A DNA stretch of 64,000 nt from Salinibacter altiplanensis (GTDB lineage Bacteria; Bacteroidota; Rhodothermia; Rhodothermales; Salinibacteraceae): the NCBI RefSeq assembly GCF_002894645.1, contig NZ_NCQY01000011.1:1-64000 (forward strand), in the 5' to 3' direction. A model generated the notes under the pieces. That model was not told where the DNA came from. It made no database searches and saw only the letters and a list, made by a program, of their open reading frames with translations. Made by a program: the position numbers and the translations under genes. This document shows, one piece after another, positions 50,878-59,611 of this stretch (within the stretch, counting starts at the first letter, position 1; every line of letters starts with the position of its first letter).

Positions 50878-51714
50878 ATGAGCAGCGACGCCGTCGAGAG
50901 CACCCCGGACGAAGAGCGATCGGCCTTCGAAACGGCCCAGGAAGAGCAGGAGGACGTTGACCCGCGCACCATTCCCCAGACGTTGGAGGAGCCCCCGCCA
51001 GTGGGGGACGAGATTGAGTATCCGGGCTACTCGGAAGAGGACCACGAGACGTGGCAGATCCTCGTGGAGCGTCAGATGGAGCAGCTTCCGGGCCGGGCCT
51101 GCGAGGCGTACATGCGGGGGCAAGACGTGCTGGGGCTGGAGGGAGACCGGATTCCGGACCTGGCACACTTGAGCCGGCGCCTCAACGAGGAGACCGGATG
51201 GGAGGTGGCCAACGTGCCCGGCCTCATCCACGAGAAGAACTTCTTTTCGCTGTTGTCGCAGCGCAAGTTCCCGTCCACAAACTACGTCCGTGGGCGGGAG
51301 GAGCTCGACTACACCCCGGCGCCGGACTGCTTCCATGACATCTTCGGCCACATGCCGATGCTCACGCAGCCGGAGTTTGCGGACTTCTACCAGCTCTATG
51401 GCCAGGCGGCACAGAACGCGGAGGGGGCCGACCGCCCCCGTCTGGAGCGGTTCCACTGGTTCACCGTCGAGTTTGGTCTGATTCAGGAACAGGATGAGAA
51501 GCAAATCTTCGGGGCGGGCATCGTGTCGTCCAACGAGGAGGTGACGCATGCCCTCTCCGACGAGGTGACGCTTCATCCCTTCGATCCCGAGCACATCGTC
51601 GAGAAGGACGACTACGAGGTGTACAACCTCCAGAAAGAACTCTTTGTCCTCGACTCCTTCGAACAGCTCGTGGACGGCTTCCGGGACTGGACGTCGAAGA
51701 ACGGGCTGCTGTAG
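50878..51714 (+). CDS. phhA: Phenylalanine 4-monooxygenase (aromatic amino acid hydroxylase)
   Basis: 278 aa. Non-heme iron, tetrahydropterin-dependent enzyme that makes tyrosine from phenylalanine. Iron ligands are His153 and His158 in FHDIFGH and Glu198 in FHWFTVEFG. GLIHEKNFFSLLSQRKFPSTNYVR (about 115-139) and the DYTPAPDCFHD block match bacterial PhhA. The N-terminal 45 residues are acidic and not part of the fold. Iron-ligand spacing and length fit a prokaryotic enzyme without the regulatory domain of the human one. A hairpin terminator (51751-51786) follows. Confidence 0.93.
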   Translation: MSSDAVESTPDEERSAFETAQEEQEDVDPRTIPQTLEEPPPVGDEIEYPGYSEEDHETWQILVERQMEQLPGRACEAYMRGQDVLGLEGDRIPDLAHLSRRLNEETGWEVANVPGLIHEKNFFSLLSQRKFPSTNYVRGREELDYTPAPDCFHDIFGHMPMLTQPEFADFYQLYGQAAQNAEGADRPRLERFHWFTVEFGLIQEQDEKQIFGAGIVSSNEEVTHALSDEVTLHPFDPEHIVEKDDYEVYNLQKELFVLDSFEQLVDGFRDWTSKNGLL

Positions 51715-51750
51715 TCGCCCCGTCCCCCGCCCATTTGAAGAGTGAGCACT

Positions 51751-51786
51751 GCGCCCCGCCCTGCCGGACCTCCGGCGGCGGGGCGC
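51751..51786 (+). terminator. GC-rich hairpin after phhA
   Basis: GCGCCCCGCC (51751-51760) and GGCGGGGCGC (51777-51786) form a perfect 10-bp stem with an inner CCGG/CCGG pairing. It follows phhA by 37 bases and ends with TTCC, so it is a strong structure with a weak T tail. Confidence 0.6.
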
Positions 51787-51882
51787 TTCCGTACGGTGAA
51801 CAACAGGGCCATGGAAAACATCTATGGGGCCGTCGGTTGAAAACGTGAGTTGAGCTCTCAAATCAGTCTCTCACACGTTCTC

Positions 51883-52170
51883 ATGGAGACAGGGACGGAA
51901 AAGCGGGTGTCCGCACGAATTACAGGGCGCGTGCAGGGCGTCGGGTTTCGCAACTTTACGCAGCGGCGAGCCCGGCGGCTGGACGTCAGCGGCTGGGTGC
52001 GCAACGAGCCCGACGGGTCGGTCCGGTTGGAGGCCGAGGGGCCAACCGATGCGCTCGAGTCGCTCGTCGAGGCCGTACACGAAGGCCCGCGAACCGCGCG
52101 CGTCGAGGAGGTCGACGTGGACTGGTCCGACGCCGACGACGCGTTTGAGATCTTTCAGGTACGTCGCTGA
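51883..52170 (+). CDS. acyP: Acylphosphatase
   Basis: 95 aa from the ATG at 51883. It hydrolyses acyl phosphates such as carbamoyl phosphate. The family signature is complete: [26 protein letters not shown] with the catalytic Arg in VGFR, and [18 protein letters not shown] with the catalytic Asn in WVRN. The C-terminal half is acidic. An in-frame upstream codon at 51850 would add 11 residues without conserved sequence. It lies just ahead of prmC. Confidence 0.93.
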   Translation: METGTEKRVSARITGRVQGVGFRNFTQRRARRLDVSGWVRNEPDGSVRLEAEGPTDALESLVEAVHEGPRTARVEEVDVDWSDADDAFEIFQVRR

Positions 52171-52211
52171 GGCGATGGGACGCGGCCGCCAATCCATCAA
52201 GAAGAACTGCT

Positions 52212-53123
52212 ATGGAGCATCTACCCGGGGCAGAAAAGAAAACCGCCGGAGCATCCCCGACGCGACTCGAACTGATCGATCACGCGGCCCGGCGCTTGAC
52301 GGCGGCGGACCGATCGACCCCACGACGGACGGCAGAGTGGCTGCTGACAGAGCTGCTGGGCTGCGACCGGGCGCATCTGTACGCCCATCCAGATCGGACA
52401 GTCGCCTCGTCGGCGGCGCGGCAATTCCGCGAGATGGTGGAGCGTCGCGTGCAGGGGGAGCCACTGCAGCACATCCTCGGGTACGCCTCCTTTCACGGGC
52501 TGCGAGTCCGAGTGTCTCCCGACGTGATGGTGCCGCGCCCCGAGACCGAAATTGTCGTCGATCGGGCACTGGCTTGCCTTGAGGCTGTCTCATCGCCCCA
52601 AGTGCTGGACGTCGGCACGGGAAGCGGGTGCATCGCCCTCGCCCTCAAGCACGAACGGCCCGACGCCGAGGTGCATGCCTGCGACGTCAGCACGGACGCC
52701 CTCGGGGTGGCCCGGGACAATGCTCAAGATCTGGATCTCGACGTGCAATTTTTCAACGGGGATCTGCGTTCAGAGGCCCCGGACGCCGCGCCCCGAGACG
52801 TGGACCTCCTGGTCTCCAACCCGCCCTACATTCCCGACGCGGAGGCCGGGTCCCTACCGCCCGTTGTGCGGGAGTACGACCCCGACCAATCCCTCTTCGC
52901 CGGGAGCGATCCGCTTCGCTTCTACCGCGCCCTCGTTGGGTGGACGGAGGTGTTGTGCGCGCCAGGGGGCTCTTTTGTCTTTGAGGTCCATGCGGAGTAC
53001 GCCGCTGCGGTAGAGGGACTGTTCCGTGGAGAAGGGACTGTGGAAACGGTCCATACCGAGGAGGACCTGAGTGGGCGGCCGCGGATCGTGTGGGGGCGGA
53101 CCGAGCGGGCAAAGGCTAGTTGA
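52212..53123 (+). CDS. prmC: Peptide chain release factor N5-glutamine methyltransferase
   Basis: 303 aa. It methylates the Gln of the GGQ motif in release factors 1 and 2. N-terminal helical domain about 17-90, then [13 protein letters not shown] (about 109-121), the SAM site [15 protein letters not shown] (about 131-145), ACDVS-DAL and the substrate-binding NPPYIPDAE (about 200-208). The late [16 protein letters not shown] segment is also typical. It starts 41 bases after acyP. Its 3' end overlaps the convergent deacetylase-like gene by 8 bases. Confidence 0.94.
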   Translation: MEHLPGAEKKTAGASPTRLELIDHAARRLTAADRSTPRRTAEWLLTELLGCDRAHLYAHPDRTVASSAARQFREMVERRVQGEPLQHILGYASFHGLRVRVSPDVMVPRPETEIVVDRALACLEAVSSPQVLDVGTGSGCIALALKHERPDAEVHACDVSTDALGVARDNAQDLDLDVQFFNGDLRSEAPDAAPRDVDLLVSNPPYIPDAEAGSLPPVVREYDPDQSLFAGSDPLRFYRALVGWTEVLCAPGGSFVFEVHAEYAAAVEGLFRGEGTVETVHTEEDLSGRPRIVWGRTERAKAS

Positions 53124-54039
53124 CAGTGGAAGAGCGTGGTGTCTCGAAGACGTGGGCAGCTTCCCGGTACATGATGGCGTGGAGGTCGGCGGTGGCCTCG
53201 GGGGTGTCGGCGTACCCTCCCGAGAGGAGAAGGGCCACCGGACGGTCGTGGGCCTGAATCTGCTCCAGCACGTACCGGTCGCGGGCGTGAAGGCCTGCCC
53301 GGGTGAGGGAGAGTCGCCCGAACCGGTCGTCCGTCGCGACGTCGATGCCCCCGAGGTAGAACACCAGGTCCGGCTGCACGGCGTCCAGGGTGCGAGGGAG
53401 GTACGACTGCAGCGTGTCCAGGTACGATTGGTCGCCCGTTGCGTCGTCGAGGGGAACGTCGAGGGAAGACGGGGGCTTTTCGAACGGGTAGTTCTTCGCC
53501 CCGTGCATCGAGAACGTAAACACCGACGCGTCGTCCGCGAAGACGGCCGCGTTGGCGTTGCCCTGGTGCACGTCCAGGTCCACAACGAGGACGCGCTGGA
53601 CCCAGCAGGCGGCCTGCAGCACGCGAATGGCGACGGCCACGTCGTTAAGCACACAGAAGCCTTCGCCGTGACCGGGAAACGCGTGGTGGGTGCCGCCCGC
53701 AAGGTTGCCGGCAACGCCGTCCGTGAGGGCCATGAGGGCCGCGTTGATGGTGCCCTGCACGGCCAGTCGGGACCGGTACACGAGGCGCTCCGACCACGGG
53801 AGCCCCATGCGCCGCTCGGCATGTTCGGACAGGCTGCCCTCGGCAAGATGCGTCAGGTAGTCGGCCGTGTGGACGCGCCGCAGGTCCGTCCAGTCGGCCT
53901 GGCGGGGGGCGACCACGTCGGGGGGGCGAATCACGTCCTCGTCGAGAAGCTGCTGGTGGAGGGCCGGGAACTTGGCCATCGGAAACGGATGCCCCTCGGG
54001 AAGAGGGAGATGGTAGCCGTCGCAGTAACTGACGCGCAT
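53116..54039 (-). CDS. Histone deacetylase family / acetylpolyamine-amidohydrolase-like protein
   Basis: 307 aa. Zinc-dependent amidohydrolase fold. Seen: [14 protein letters not shown] at the N-terminus, [23 protein letters not shown] (about 114-137) with the HH catalytic pair, [10 protein letters not shown] (about 150-159) where Asp and His bind zinc, [23 protein letters not shown] with the third Asp, and LLLSGGYA. The short form without long insertions resembles class IV-like bacterial members, which deacetylate small molecules. The gene is alone on the minus strand and its last codons overlap prmC. Confidence 0.9.
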   Translation of the reverse strand: MRVSYCDGYHLPLPEGHPFPMAKFPALHQQLLDEDVIRPPDVVAPRQADWTDLRRVHTADYLTHLAEGSLSEHAERRMGLPWSERLVYRSRLAVQGTINAALMALTDGVAGNLAGGTHHAFPGHGEGFCVLNDVAVAIRVLQAACWVQRVLVVDLDVHQGNANAAVFADDASVFTFSMHGAKNYPFEKPPSSLDVPLDDATGDQSYLDTLQSYLPRTLDAVQPDLVFYLGGIDVATDDRFGRLSLTRAGLHARDRYVLEQIQAHDRPVALLLSGGYADTPEATADLHAIMYREAAHVFETPRSSTVN

Positions 54040-54173
54040 CTAGGGCCCGCGACTTCTGACAGAGAAAAGAATGACACGCAAAGAAACCGGTAGCTTGTAC
54101 GCAGATGCGCAGCCAGGGTCCAATCGTTGCCCCGAGGGACATGAAAAAGCCGGCACACATAGAAGCACACATA

Positions 54174-54204
54174 GAAAACGCCCGGTCGGGAAGGCCCGAC
54201 CGGG
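54174..54204 (-). terminator. Terminator of the small lipoprotein gene
   Basis: CCCGGTCGGG (54181-54190) and CCCGACCGGG (54195-54204) form a perfect 10-bp stem with an AAGG loop (plus-strand view); on the minus strand it is followed by CGTTTTC. Next to it a 12-base unit, CACACATAGAAG, is repeated (54154-54178). Confidence 0.7.
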
Positions 54205-54272
54205 CGGTGCTCGATGGGACGGTGGATAGACCCTACCTCGAACGAGGCGAGGTCCCGCCGAAAACGGGTCTA

Positions 54273-54482
54273 CTAGTCTTCGTCGGTGGTGTTGTGTCCT
54301 GCCCTTGGATCGGTATCGCCATCGCCCATGCTGTTGTGTTCCGCCTGCTGTTGGACCGTCACGTCTTCGTCGGCCTGCTGCGGACCGGTGACGCTGTCGC
54401 TGCAGCCGCCCAGCAGCAGGGTGCTGGCAACCAGAGCGGCGGTGAACAGGGACGCGAGGGTGGAATACGTAGAACGGTTCAT
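54273..54482 (-). CDS. Small acidic lipoprotein
   Basis: 69 aa from the ATG at 54482. The signal peptide has a hydrophobic core and a clear lipobox LLGGC (Cys27). The mature part is short, acidic and His/Gln-containing (QQADEDVTVQQQAEHN, DGDTDPRAGHNTTDED), probably unstructured. No family is recognised. It has a strong promoter (54544-54572) and its own terminator, which supports a real, highly transcribed gene. Small lipoproteins of this kind are common and of unknown function. Confidence 0.75.
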   Translation of the reverse strand: MNRSTYSTLASLFTAALVASTLLLGGCSDSVTGPQQADEDVTVQQQAEHNSMGDGDTDPRAGHNTTDED

Positions 54483-54543
54483 GGAAATACAGGGTTGATT
54501 CACAGGGCTGTTGGCACGAAATTCGCCGTGTAATACGAGTTCT

Positions 54544-54572
54544 ATTATATGTCCTCCGTTTCCCCGTTCCAA
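54544..54572 (-). promoter_or_regulatory. Sigma-70 type promoter of the small lipoprotein gene
   Basis: On the minus strand TTGGAA (54572-54567) and a perfect TATAAT (54549-54544) are 17 bases apart, predicting a start near 54537 and a leader of about 55 bases. The region between it and the plus-strand kinase gene is AT-rich. Confidence 0.6.
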
Positions 54573-54620
54573 CCCTGACCCATGTTAAATCAGCTATATC
54601 CTTGTGTTCGGTAGGTACTT

Positions 54621-57600
54621 ATGACACACAAGTGTATAAAAATTACCTTTTTTCTCTTTTCTGTCGTCCACCTCGCCGCCGCACAACCGGCGGGCCTGGA
54701 TGAGCGTGGGGTGCCCTTCCCGAGCGAGCACCACGCGCCGCCGGAGTACGGGCATTCCTCCCAGAACTGGGACGTCGTGGAGGACGACCGGGGGCTCATG
54801 TATTTTGCCAATAGCGACGGGGTCCTCCAGTACGACGGGCAGCGGTGGCGCCTTATTCCGACGGCCTCCGGAGAATTCGTGCGGTCCCTCGCGGCTGACA
54901 GCCTCGTATATGTTGGAGAAAAAGGGGATTTCGGCTACCTAGAACCCGATTCGGTGGGGGTCCTTCGCTACACCTCCCTTTACGACCGCATCCCGAAGGA
55001 CGAGCGGAATTTCGAGGACATATGGAGCACCCACGTCGTTGAGGACGTCGTGTACTACCAATCCAACCAGCGTCTCTTCCGGTGGGACGGATCGACGGTC
55101 ACATCTTGGAGCAGCGACGGTGGGTTCCATACGTCCTTCGTCGTGGACGGCACCCTCTACGTACGAGAGAAGGAGAAAGGTCTTCTCCGGATGGAGGGGG
55201 ACTCCCTGAGCCTCGTGCCGGGCGGAGAGATCTTCCACGGGACGCCAATCTACATGATAGCGCCTCATCCGAGCGGTGACCTCCTCGTCGGCACGCAGAA
55301 CAAGGGACTTTTGCGGTACGACGGGGAAGAATTTCGGTCCTTTGGACCCGGAGTGACTACCTACCTTCAAGAGAATGACTTCTATCACGGACGTTCCATT
55401 CCGGGAGACCAATACGCACTGGCGACTATCGGTGGGGGGGTTGTTCTCATCGATTCTCAAGGCCACGTGGACCGGGTCCTAGACAGGGCGTCCGGCCTCC
55501 CCGACAACGTAGTGAATCACCTCCACGTGGATCGGGGGGGACAACTCTGGATGGCCCTGAACAATGAGGGAATCTTCCGGGCTGATCTCAATTCTCCCCT
55601 CACGGTTCATGATGGACGGACAGGCCTGAATAGCACCGTTAAGGCCATCGAGCAGCACAAGGATACGACATATGTCTCGACGGAAGCCGGTCTTTACGTA
55701 CTCAGAGACGGAGAGGACAACCTGATTGGGCAGTCGGCCTCTCGCTTTGAGCAGTGGGGAGACGGAGATCTGCCTACTGTCTGGGACATGGTTTCCGTTG
55801 GGGAAGAGCTTCTACTTGCCGTCGACGATCGGGGGGTTTTGAAAATCTCCGATGGCAGGGAGAAGCGCATTGCAGAAGACTGGGTATTTACTTACAGTCT
55901 TCTGAAACTAGGGAGCAGCGACATCGTCTACGCCGCAACGCGCTCGGGATTGAAAGGCCTGGTACGGTCCGAAGACACATGGACCTCCTTCTCGATGGGC
56001 CAGATAGAGACAGAAATCAGGTCACTCGTGGCGGGTAAAAACGGGAACATCTGGGCTAGCACTGGGAGCGGCGACGTTCTCCGAATAGCTCTCTCATCCA
56101 GCGGACGCCAGGTAGAAACGATAACTCAGTACGATGAAAAAGACGGTCTTCCGGATGGATACAAAGCCTTAGCTTCTATCCGTGAGCGAGCCGCTATCGT
56201 ATCAGAGGAGGGCTTCTACCAGGTGCAAAACTTGGATCAGCCTCCAGAGTCCTGGCGGTTTGTCCGCGAGCAAGTCGTGCCCCCCAAGATCAGCGGCACC
56301 GATACCCTCAAGGTTCAGTCCGTAACGAATGGTAAAAACAGCCTCTGGGTCGTTGCGGAGAACCGAGTGTTTTTTGGTCGAGCGGATGCCGACAGCAGTC
56401 AGGAGAGCTCAGCGTATAGGTGGAAATCCGTCAAAGCTCTTCACTTTCCGAAGCCGGACGTGACGAGAGCATCCGTGAATCCGAACGGTACGTTGTGGCT
56501 CAGTCACGGATCGGACCTTTTTCGCTACGACTGGGACGAGGGCTCGGGGGGCCCGCCGTTGACGCCGCCGCCCTCGCCGATCGTACGGCGGGTCTCTCTG
56601 CTTGAAAGTGGGCGGACGCTACACGGAGGCACCGGTCCGGTGTCCGGGGACGGTCCTGCACTGGTCCTTTCGCACGGCCGAGACGTTCAGGTGGAGGTCG
56701 CGGCGCCCCAGTACAGCACCGTGGAACCCCACCAGTACCGCTACAAGTTGGCCGGAGACGCATGGAGTGACTGGACGACCGATGCGAGCCAGCGGTACCG
56801 AGGCCTGTGGGAGGGCACGTACCAGCTCAAAGTGCAGGCCCGAAACGACCGTGGGCAGGTTAGTGAGGCATCGACCTTCTCCATTCAGATTCTCCCGCCC
56901 TGGTACCGCACGCCCTGGGCCTACCTCGCCTACGGCCTCGGGTTTATTGGCCTGGCCTATGGCTACCGGCGCTACCGCCTGGTGAAGAGAGAGCGGCGGC
57001 AAGCCCGCAAGCGGGTGCGGGAACTGGAGCGGGAGCGCGTCGTCGCGGAGCGGCTCAAGAAGGCCAACGAGCGGCTGCGGGAGGCCAACCGGCTCAAGGA
57101 GGACTTCCTCGCTACCACCTCGCATGAGCTGCGCACCCCGCTCACCAACATCCTCGGCTCCCTGGAGGTGCTCCGGGACCTGATGGAGGGGGAGGAGACC
57201 GAGTTTCTGGACATGATCGAGAAGAACGGACAGCGCCTCAAGCGGACCCTCAACGCCCTTCTCGACCTGTCGATGCTGCGAGCTGGGGAGGAGGACCTGG
57301 GGCTCACGCCGATGCCCATCGACGAGTGCGTGGCGCGCGTGGCGTCGGACCTCCGCACAGATGCCGAAGAGAAGGGCCTCTCGTTTCGTGTAGACACCTC
57401 GGGGCCTCCCGCGCGGGCCGACCTCGACGAGCAGTACCTTGAGCAGATCCTCCGGAATCTGATCGAGAACGCCATCAAGTACACCGAGGAAGGAGTCGTC
57501 GCGGTCTCGACCGGGGCCGCCGAAGACCGGGTGTACGTGGAGGTGGAGGACACGGGCATCGGCATCGACGAAGCGTTTCTGCCGGATCTCTTCGAGGAGT

Positions 57601-57788
57601 TTAAGCAGGAGTCGCGAGGACGGTCGCGCACCTTCGAAGGAAACGGCCTCGGCCTTGCCATCTCGGCACGCCTCGCGGATCAGATGGACGGCGCCATTCG
57701 GGTCGAGACGGAAAAAAAGAAGGGGAGCCGGTTCCGAGTTGAGTTCCCACGCTCGTCGGCGTCCGTGGAGGCCGGAGCAGAAGGGTAA
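54621..57788 (+). CDS. Two-component sensor histidine kinase with beta-propeller sensor (Y_Y_Y type)
   Basis: 1055 aa. A signal peptide (about 1-22) leads to a periplasmic two-bladed-propeller-type sensor (about 25-690) made of repeats with DDRG-LMYFAN, W-AL, GLPDNVVNHLHVDRGGQLWMAL and GLP-GY segments. The Y_Y_Y domain follows (about 695-755), with YRYKLAG and W-ASQRYRGLWEGTYQLKV. One transmembrane helix (about 762-783) leads to a coiled coil and HisKA with the phosphorylated His835 in TSHELRTPL. The ATPase domain (about 935-1045) shows NLIENAIKYT, DTGIGI and NGLGLAI. No receiver domain or DNA-binding domain is fused, unlike the hybrid systems of gut Bacteroides. Base composition changes sharply near 56.55 kb, from about 50-58% GC in the sensor part to about 70% in the kinase part. 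Confidence 0.9.
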   Translation: MTHKCIKITFFLFSVVHLAAAQPAGLDERGVPFPSEHHAPPEYGHSSQNWDVVEDDRGLMYFANSDGVLQYDGQRWRLIPTASGEFVRSLAADSLVYVGEKGDFGYLEPDSVGVLRYTSLYDRIPKDERNFEDIWSTHVVEDVVYYQSNQRLFRWDGSTVTSWSSDGGFHTSFVVDGTLYVREKEKGLLRMEGDSLSLVPGGEIFHGTPIYMIAPHPSGDLLVGTQNKGLLRYDGEEFRSFGPGVTTYLQENDFYHGRSIPGDQYALATIGGGVVLIDSQGHVDRVLDRASGLPDNVVNHLHVDRGGQLWMALNNEGIFRADLNSPLTVHDGRTGLNSTVKAIEQHKDTTYVSTEAGLYVLRDGEDNLIGQSASRFEQWGDGDLPTVWDMVSVGEELLLAVDDRGVLKISDGREKRIAEDWVFTYSLLKLGSSDIVYAATRSGLKGLVRSEDTWTSFSMGQIETEIRSLVAGKNGNIWASTGSGDVLRIALSSSGRQVETITQYDEKDGLPDGYKALASIRERAAIVSEEGFYQVQNLDQPPESWRFVREQVVPPKISGTDTLKVQSVTNGKNSLWVVAENRVFFGRADADSSQESSAYRWKSVKALHFPKPDVTRASVNPNGTLWLSHGSDLFRYDWDEGSGGPPLTPPPSPIVRRVSLLESGRTLHGGTGPVSGDGPALVLSHGRDVQVEVAAPQYSTVEPHQYRYKLAGDAWSDWTTDASQRYRGLWEGTYQLKVQARNDRGQVSEASTFSIQILPPWYRTPWAYLAYGLGFIGLAYGYRRYRLVKRERRQARKRVRELERERVVAERLKKANERLREANRLKEDFLATTSHELRTPLTNILGSLEVLRDLMEGEETEFLDMIEKNGQRLKRTLNALLDLSMLRAGEEDLGLTPMPIDECVARVASDLRTDAEEKGLSFRVDTSGPPARADLDEQYLEQILRNLIENAIKYTEEGVVAVSTGAAEDRVYVEVEDTGIGIDEAFLPDLFEEFKQESRGRSRTFEGNGLGLAISARLADQMDGAIRVETEKKKGSRFRVEFPRSSASVEAGAEG

Positions 57789-57986
57789 GGCGCGAGCCGT
57801 GTCTGACTGCGCGGACATGCGCGCCTCCGAGACCGAGGGGGAGAAAATCGTCGCAATCGCTTTACACGTGCAGACGGCATTGAGGCGGGGTCCGTGGGGG
57901 CTGTGGGCGAATTGACAGAAACAATCCCCCAGGTGCGAGGTGGGGTTTTGGTCCAAATACTCATCCCATTCGCCGTCCCCAGGTCG

Positions 57987-59534
57987 ATGGCCTCGTTCCC
58001 GAGACGTCCCGTACGACTGCTTGCCGGAATTGGGCTCGTGCTGGTGGGGCTGCTGGCCGGGGTCCTCGCAATGCTGCTGATGGAACAGGAAGCGGATACG
58101 ACTCAGGTGGCCCGCATTGTGGAGCGTGTGGAGACGGCCGAGGAGGCCGGCACAACCCGGACGGCCTCGGCCCCGCGCAGCTGGGAGAAAAAGGGGCCGC
58201 CGCCCGCGGCACTCAACCGACTCTTCCGCGACGTTGCGGGCGACGTCACCGAGGGAATTGTGTCAATCCGGGTTGCCTCCGGGGCAGAGGGCAACGGAGA
58301 GAACCCGCTCGGGCAGCCGACACAGAACCTCGGGAGCGGGGTGGTGATCAGCCCGGAGGGCTACGTCGTGACGAACAGCCACGTGGTGGAAGGGGCGGAT
58401 CGCATCCAGGTGCGACTGACCGACAAGCGTCAGTTTGAAGCCCGGGTGGTGGGCACGGATTCGTCCACCGACCTCGCGGTCATCAAGGTGAATGGGGAGG
58501 ACCTTCCGGTGGTGCCGTTCGGGGATTCGGACCAGGTGCAGGTGGGGGACTGGGTGGTGGCGGTGGGCAATCCCCTCCAGCTTACCTCGACGGTTACGGC
58601 CGGCATCGTAAGCGCGCTGGGCCGTCAACTGCGGATCATTGAGGACCAGTTCCGGATCGAGAACTTCATTCAGACCGACGCGGCCATCAACCCGGGCAAC
58701 TCGGGCGGGGCCCTCGTCAACCTGAGGGGGGAGCTCGTCGGCATCAACACCGCCATCGCCAGCCGGAGCCGGCGGACGGAAGGCTACGGCTTTGCGATCC
58801 CCTCGGCGCTCGTAGAACGGGTGATCACCGACCTCATCGCGTACGGCGAGGTGCGGCGCGGGTACCTGGGCGTCAGCATCCTTCCCGTCGATGCGGACCG
58901 GGCCGAGGAGATCGGGCTCCGCGACATCCGTGGGGTGTATCTCGAGGAGATACAGCCCGGCAGTGCGGCGGATCAGGCTGGGCTGCAGGGCGGCGACGTA
59001 GTGGTGTCCATCGGGGGAAGGCCCGTCAACGCGCCCAACGACCTCCAAAGCCTGATTGCCCGCCGGCGCCCGGGCGACACGGTCGCCGTGGAGGTGTGGC
59101 GAGACGGCACTGCACGCACGTTTGGCGTGAAACTGATGGGCGAAGACACGTCGGTCTACCAGGAGTGGCTGAGTGACCTCCAGTCGGGAGCCTCCCCCAA
59201 CGTGGAGCCCCCGGAGTACCGGCCGCCCGACGACGAAGAGGAGAGGACGGCTGTGACCGAGGTGGATGGGTGGAACGTGGGGCTACGCCCGTTGTCGGAC
59301 ACTCAGGCCTCTGCCTTTGAAGTCGATGCTGGGGCGTACGTGGCGTACGTGGAGAGCGGAGGCCGGGCGGCGGCTGCCGGCCTGCCCCGCAGCGTCGTGA
59401 TGACCCGCCTCGACGATACCCGCATTGAGTCGCCCGCCGACGTCGTCCAGTATCTATCGGAGGCCACCGGGGGGGTGCTCGTGGAGGTACAGCGCCGCGA
59501 CGGCACGCCGGCCTTCTACGAGATTGAGCAGTGA
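57987..59534 (+). CDS. HtrA/Deg-type serine protease with two PDZ domains
   Basis: 515 aa from the ATG at 57987. Envelope quality-control protease. One N-terminal hydrophobic segment (about 10-32, LLAGIGLVLVGLLAGVLAMLL) acts as anchor or signal peptide. The trypsin-like domain carries the triad His132 (TNSHVV), Asp162 (TDLAVI) and Ser239 (GNSGGAL), with AVGNPLQL and QTDAAINPG between. PDZ1 (about 290-380, RRGYLGVSI, GGDVVVSIGGRPV) and PDZ2 (about 430-510, GAYVAYVESGGRAAAAGL) follow, the DegP/DegQ layout. An acidic linker PPEYRPPDDEEE separates the PDZ domains. It starts 198 bases after the sensor kinase on the same strand, so it may belong to an envelope-stress response. Confidence 0.93.
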   Translation: MASFPRRPVRLLAGIGLVLVGLLAGVLAMLLMEQEADTTQVARIVERVETAEEAGTTRTASAPRSWEKKGPPPAALNRLFRDVAGDVTEGIVSIRVASGAEGNGENPLGQPTQNLGSGVVISPEGYVVTNSHVVEGADRIQVRLTDKRQFEARVVGTDSSTDLAVIKVNGEDLPVVPFGDSDQVQVGDWVVAVGNPLQLTSTVTAGIVSALGRQLRIIEDQFRIENFIQTDAAINPGNSGGALVNLRGELVGINTAIASRSRRTEGYGFAIPSALVERVITDLIAYGEVRRGYLGVSILPVDADRAEEIGLRDIRGVYLEEIQPGSAADQAGLQGGDVVVSIGGRPVNAPNDLQSLIARRRPGDTVAVEVWRDGTARTFGVKLMGEDTSVYQEWLSDLQSGASPNVEPPEYRPPDDEEERTAVTEVDGWNVGLRPLSDTQASAFEVDAGAYVAYVESGGRAAAAGLPRSVVMTRLDDTRIESPADVVQYLSEATGGVLVEVQRRDGTPAFYEIEQ

Positions 59535-59611
59535 TTTTGGAGCGCCCTCTCTCAAAAGGGCGTGTTCTCGTTCTGTCCTCCATTTCCATTCCGATGTTTA
59601 ACGACCACAGT

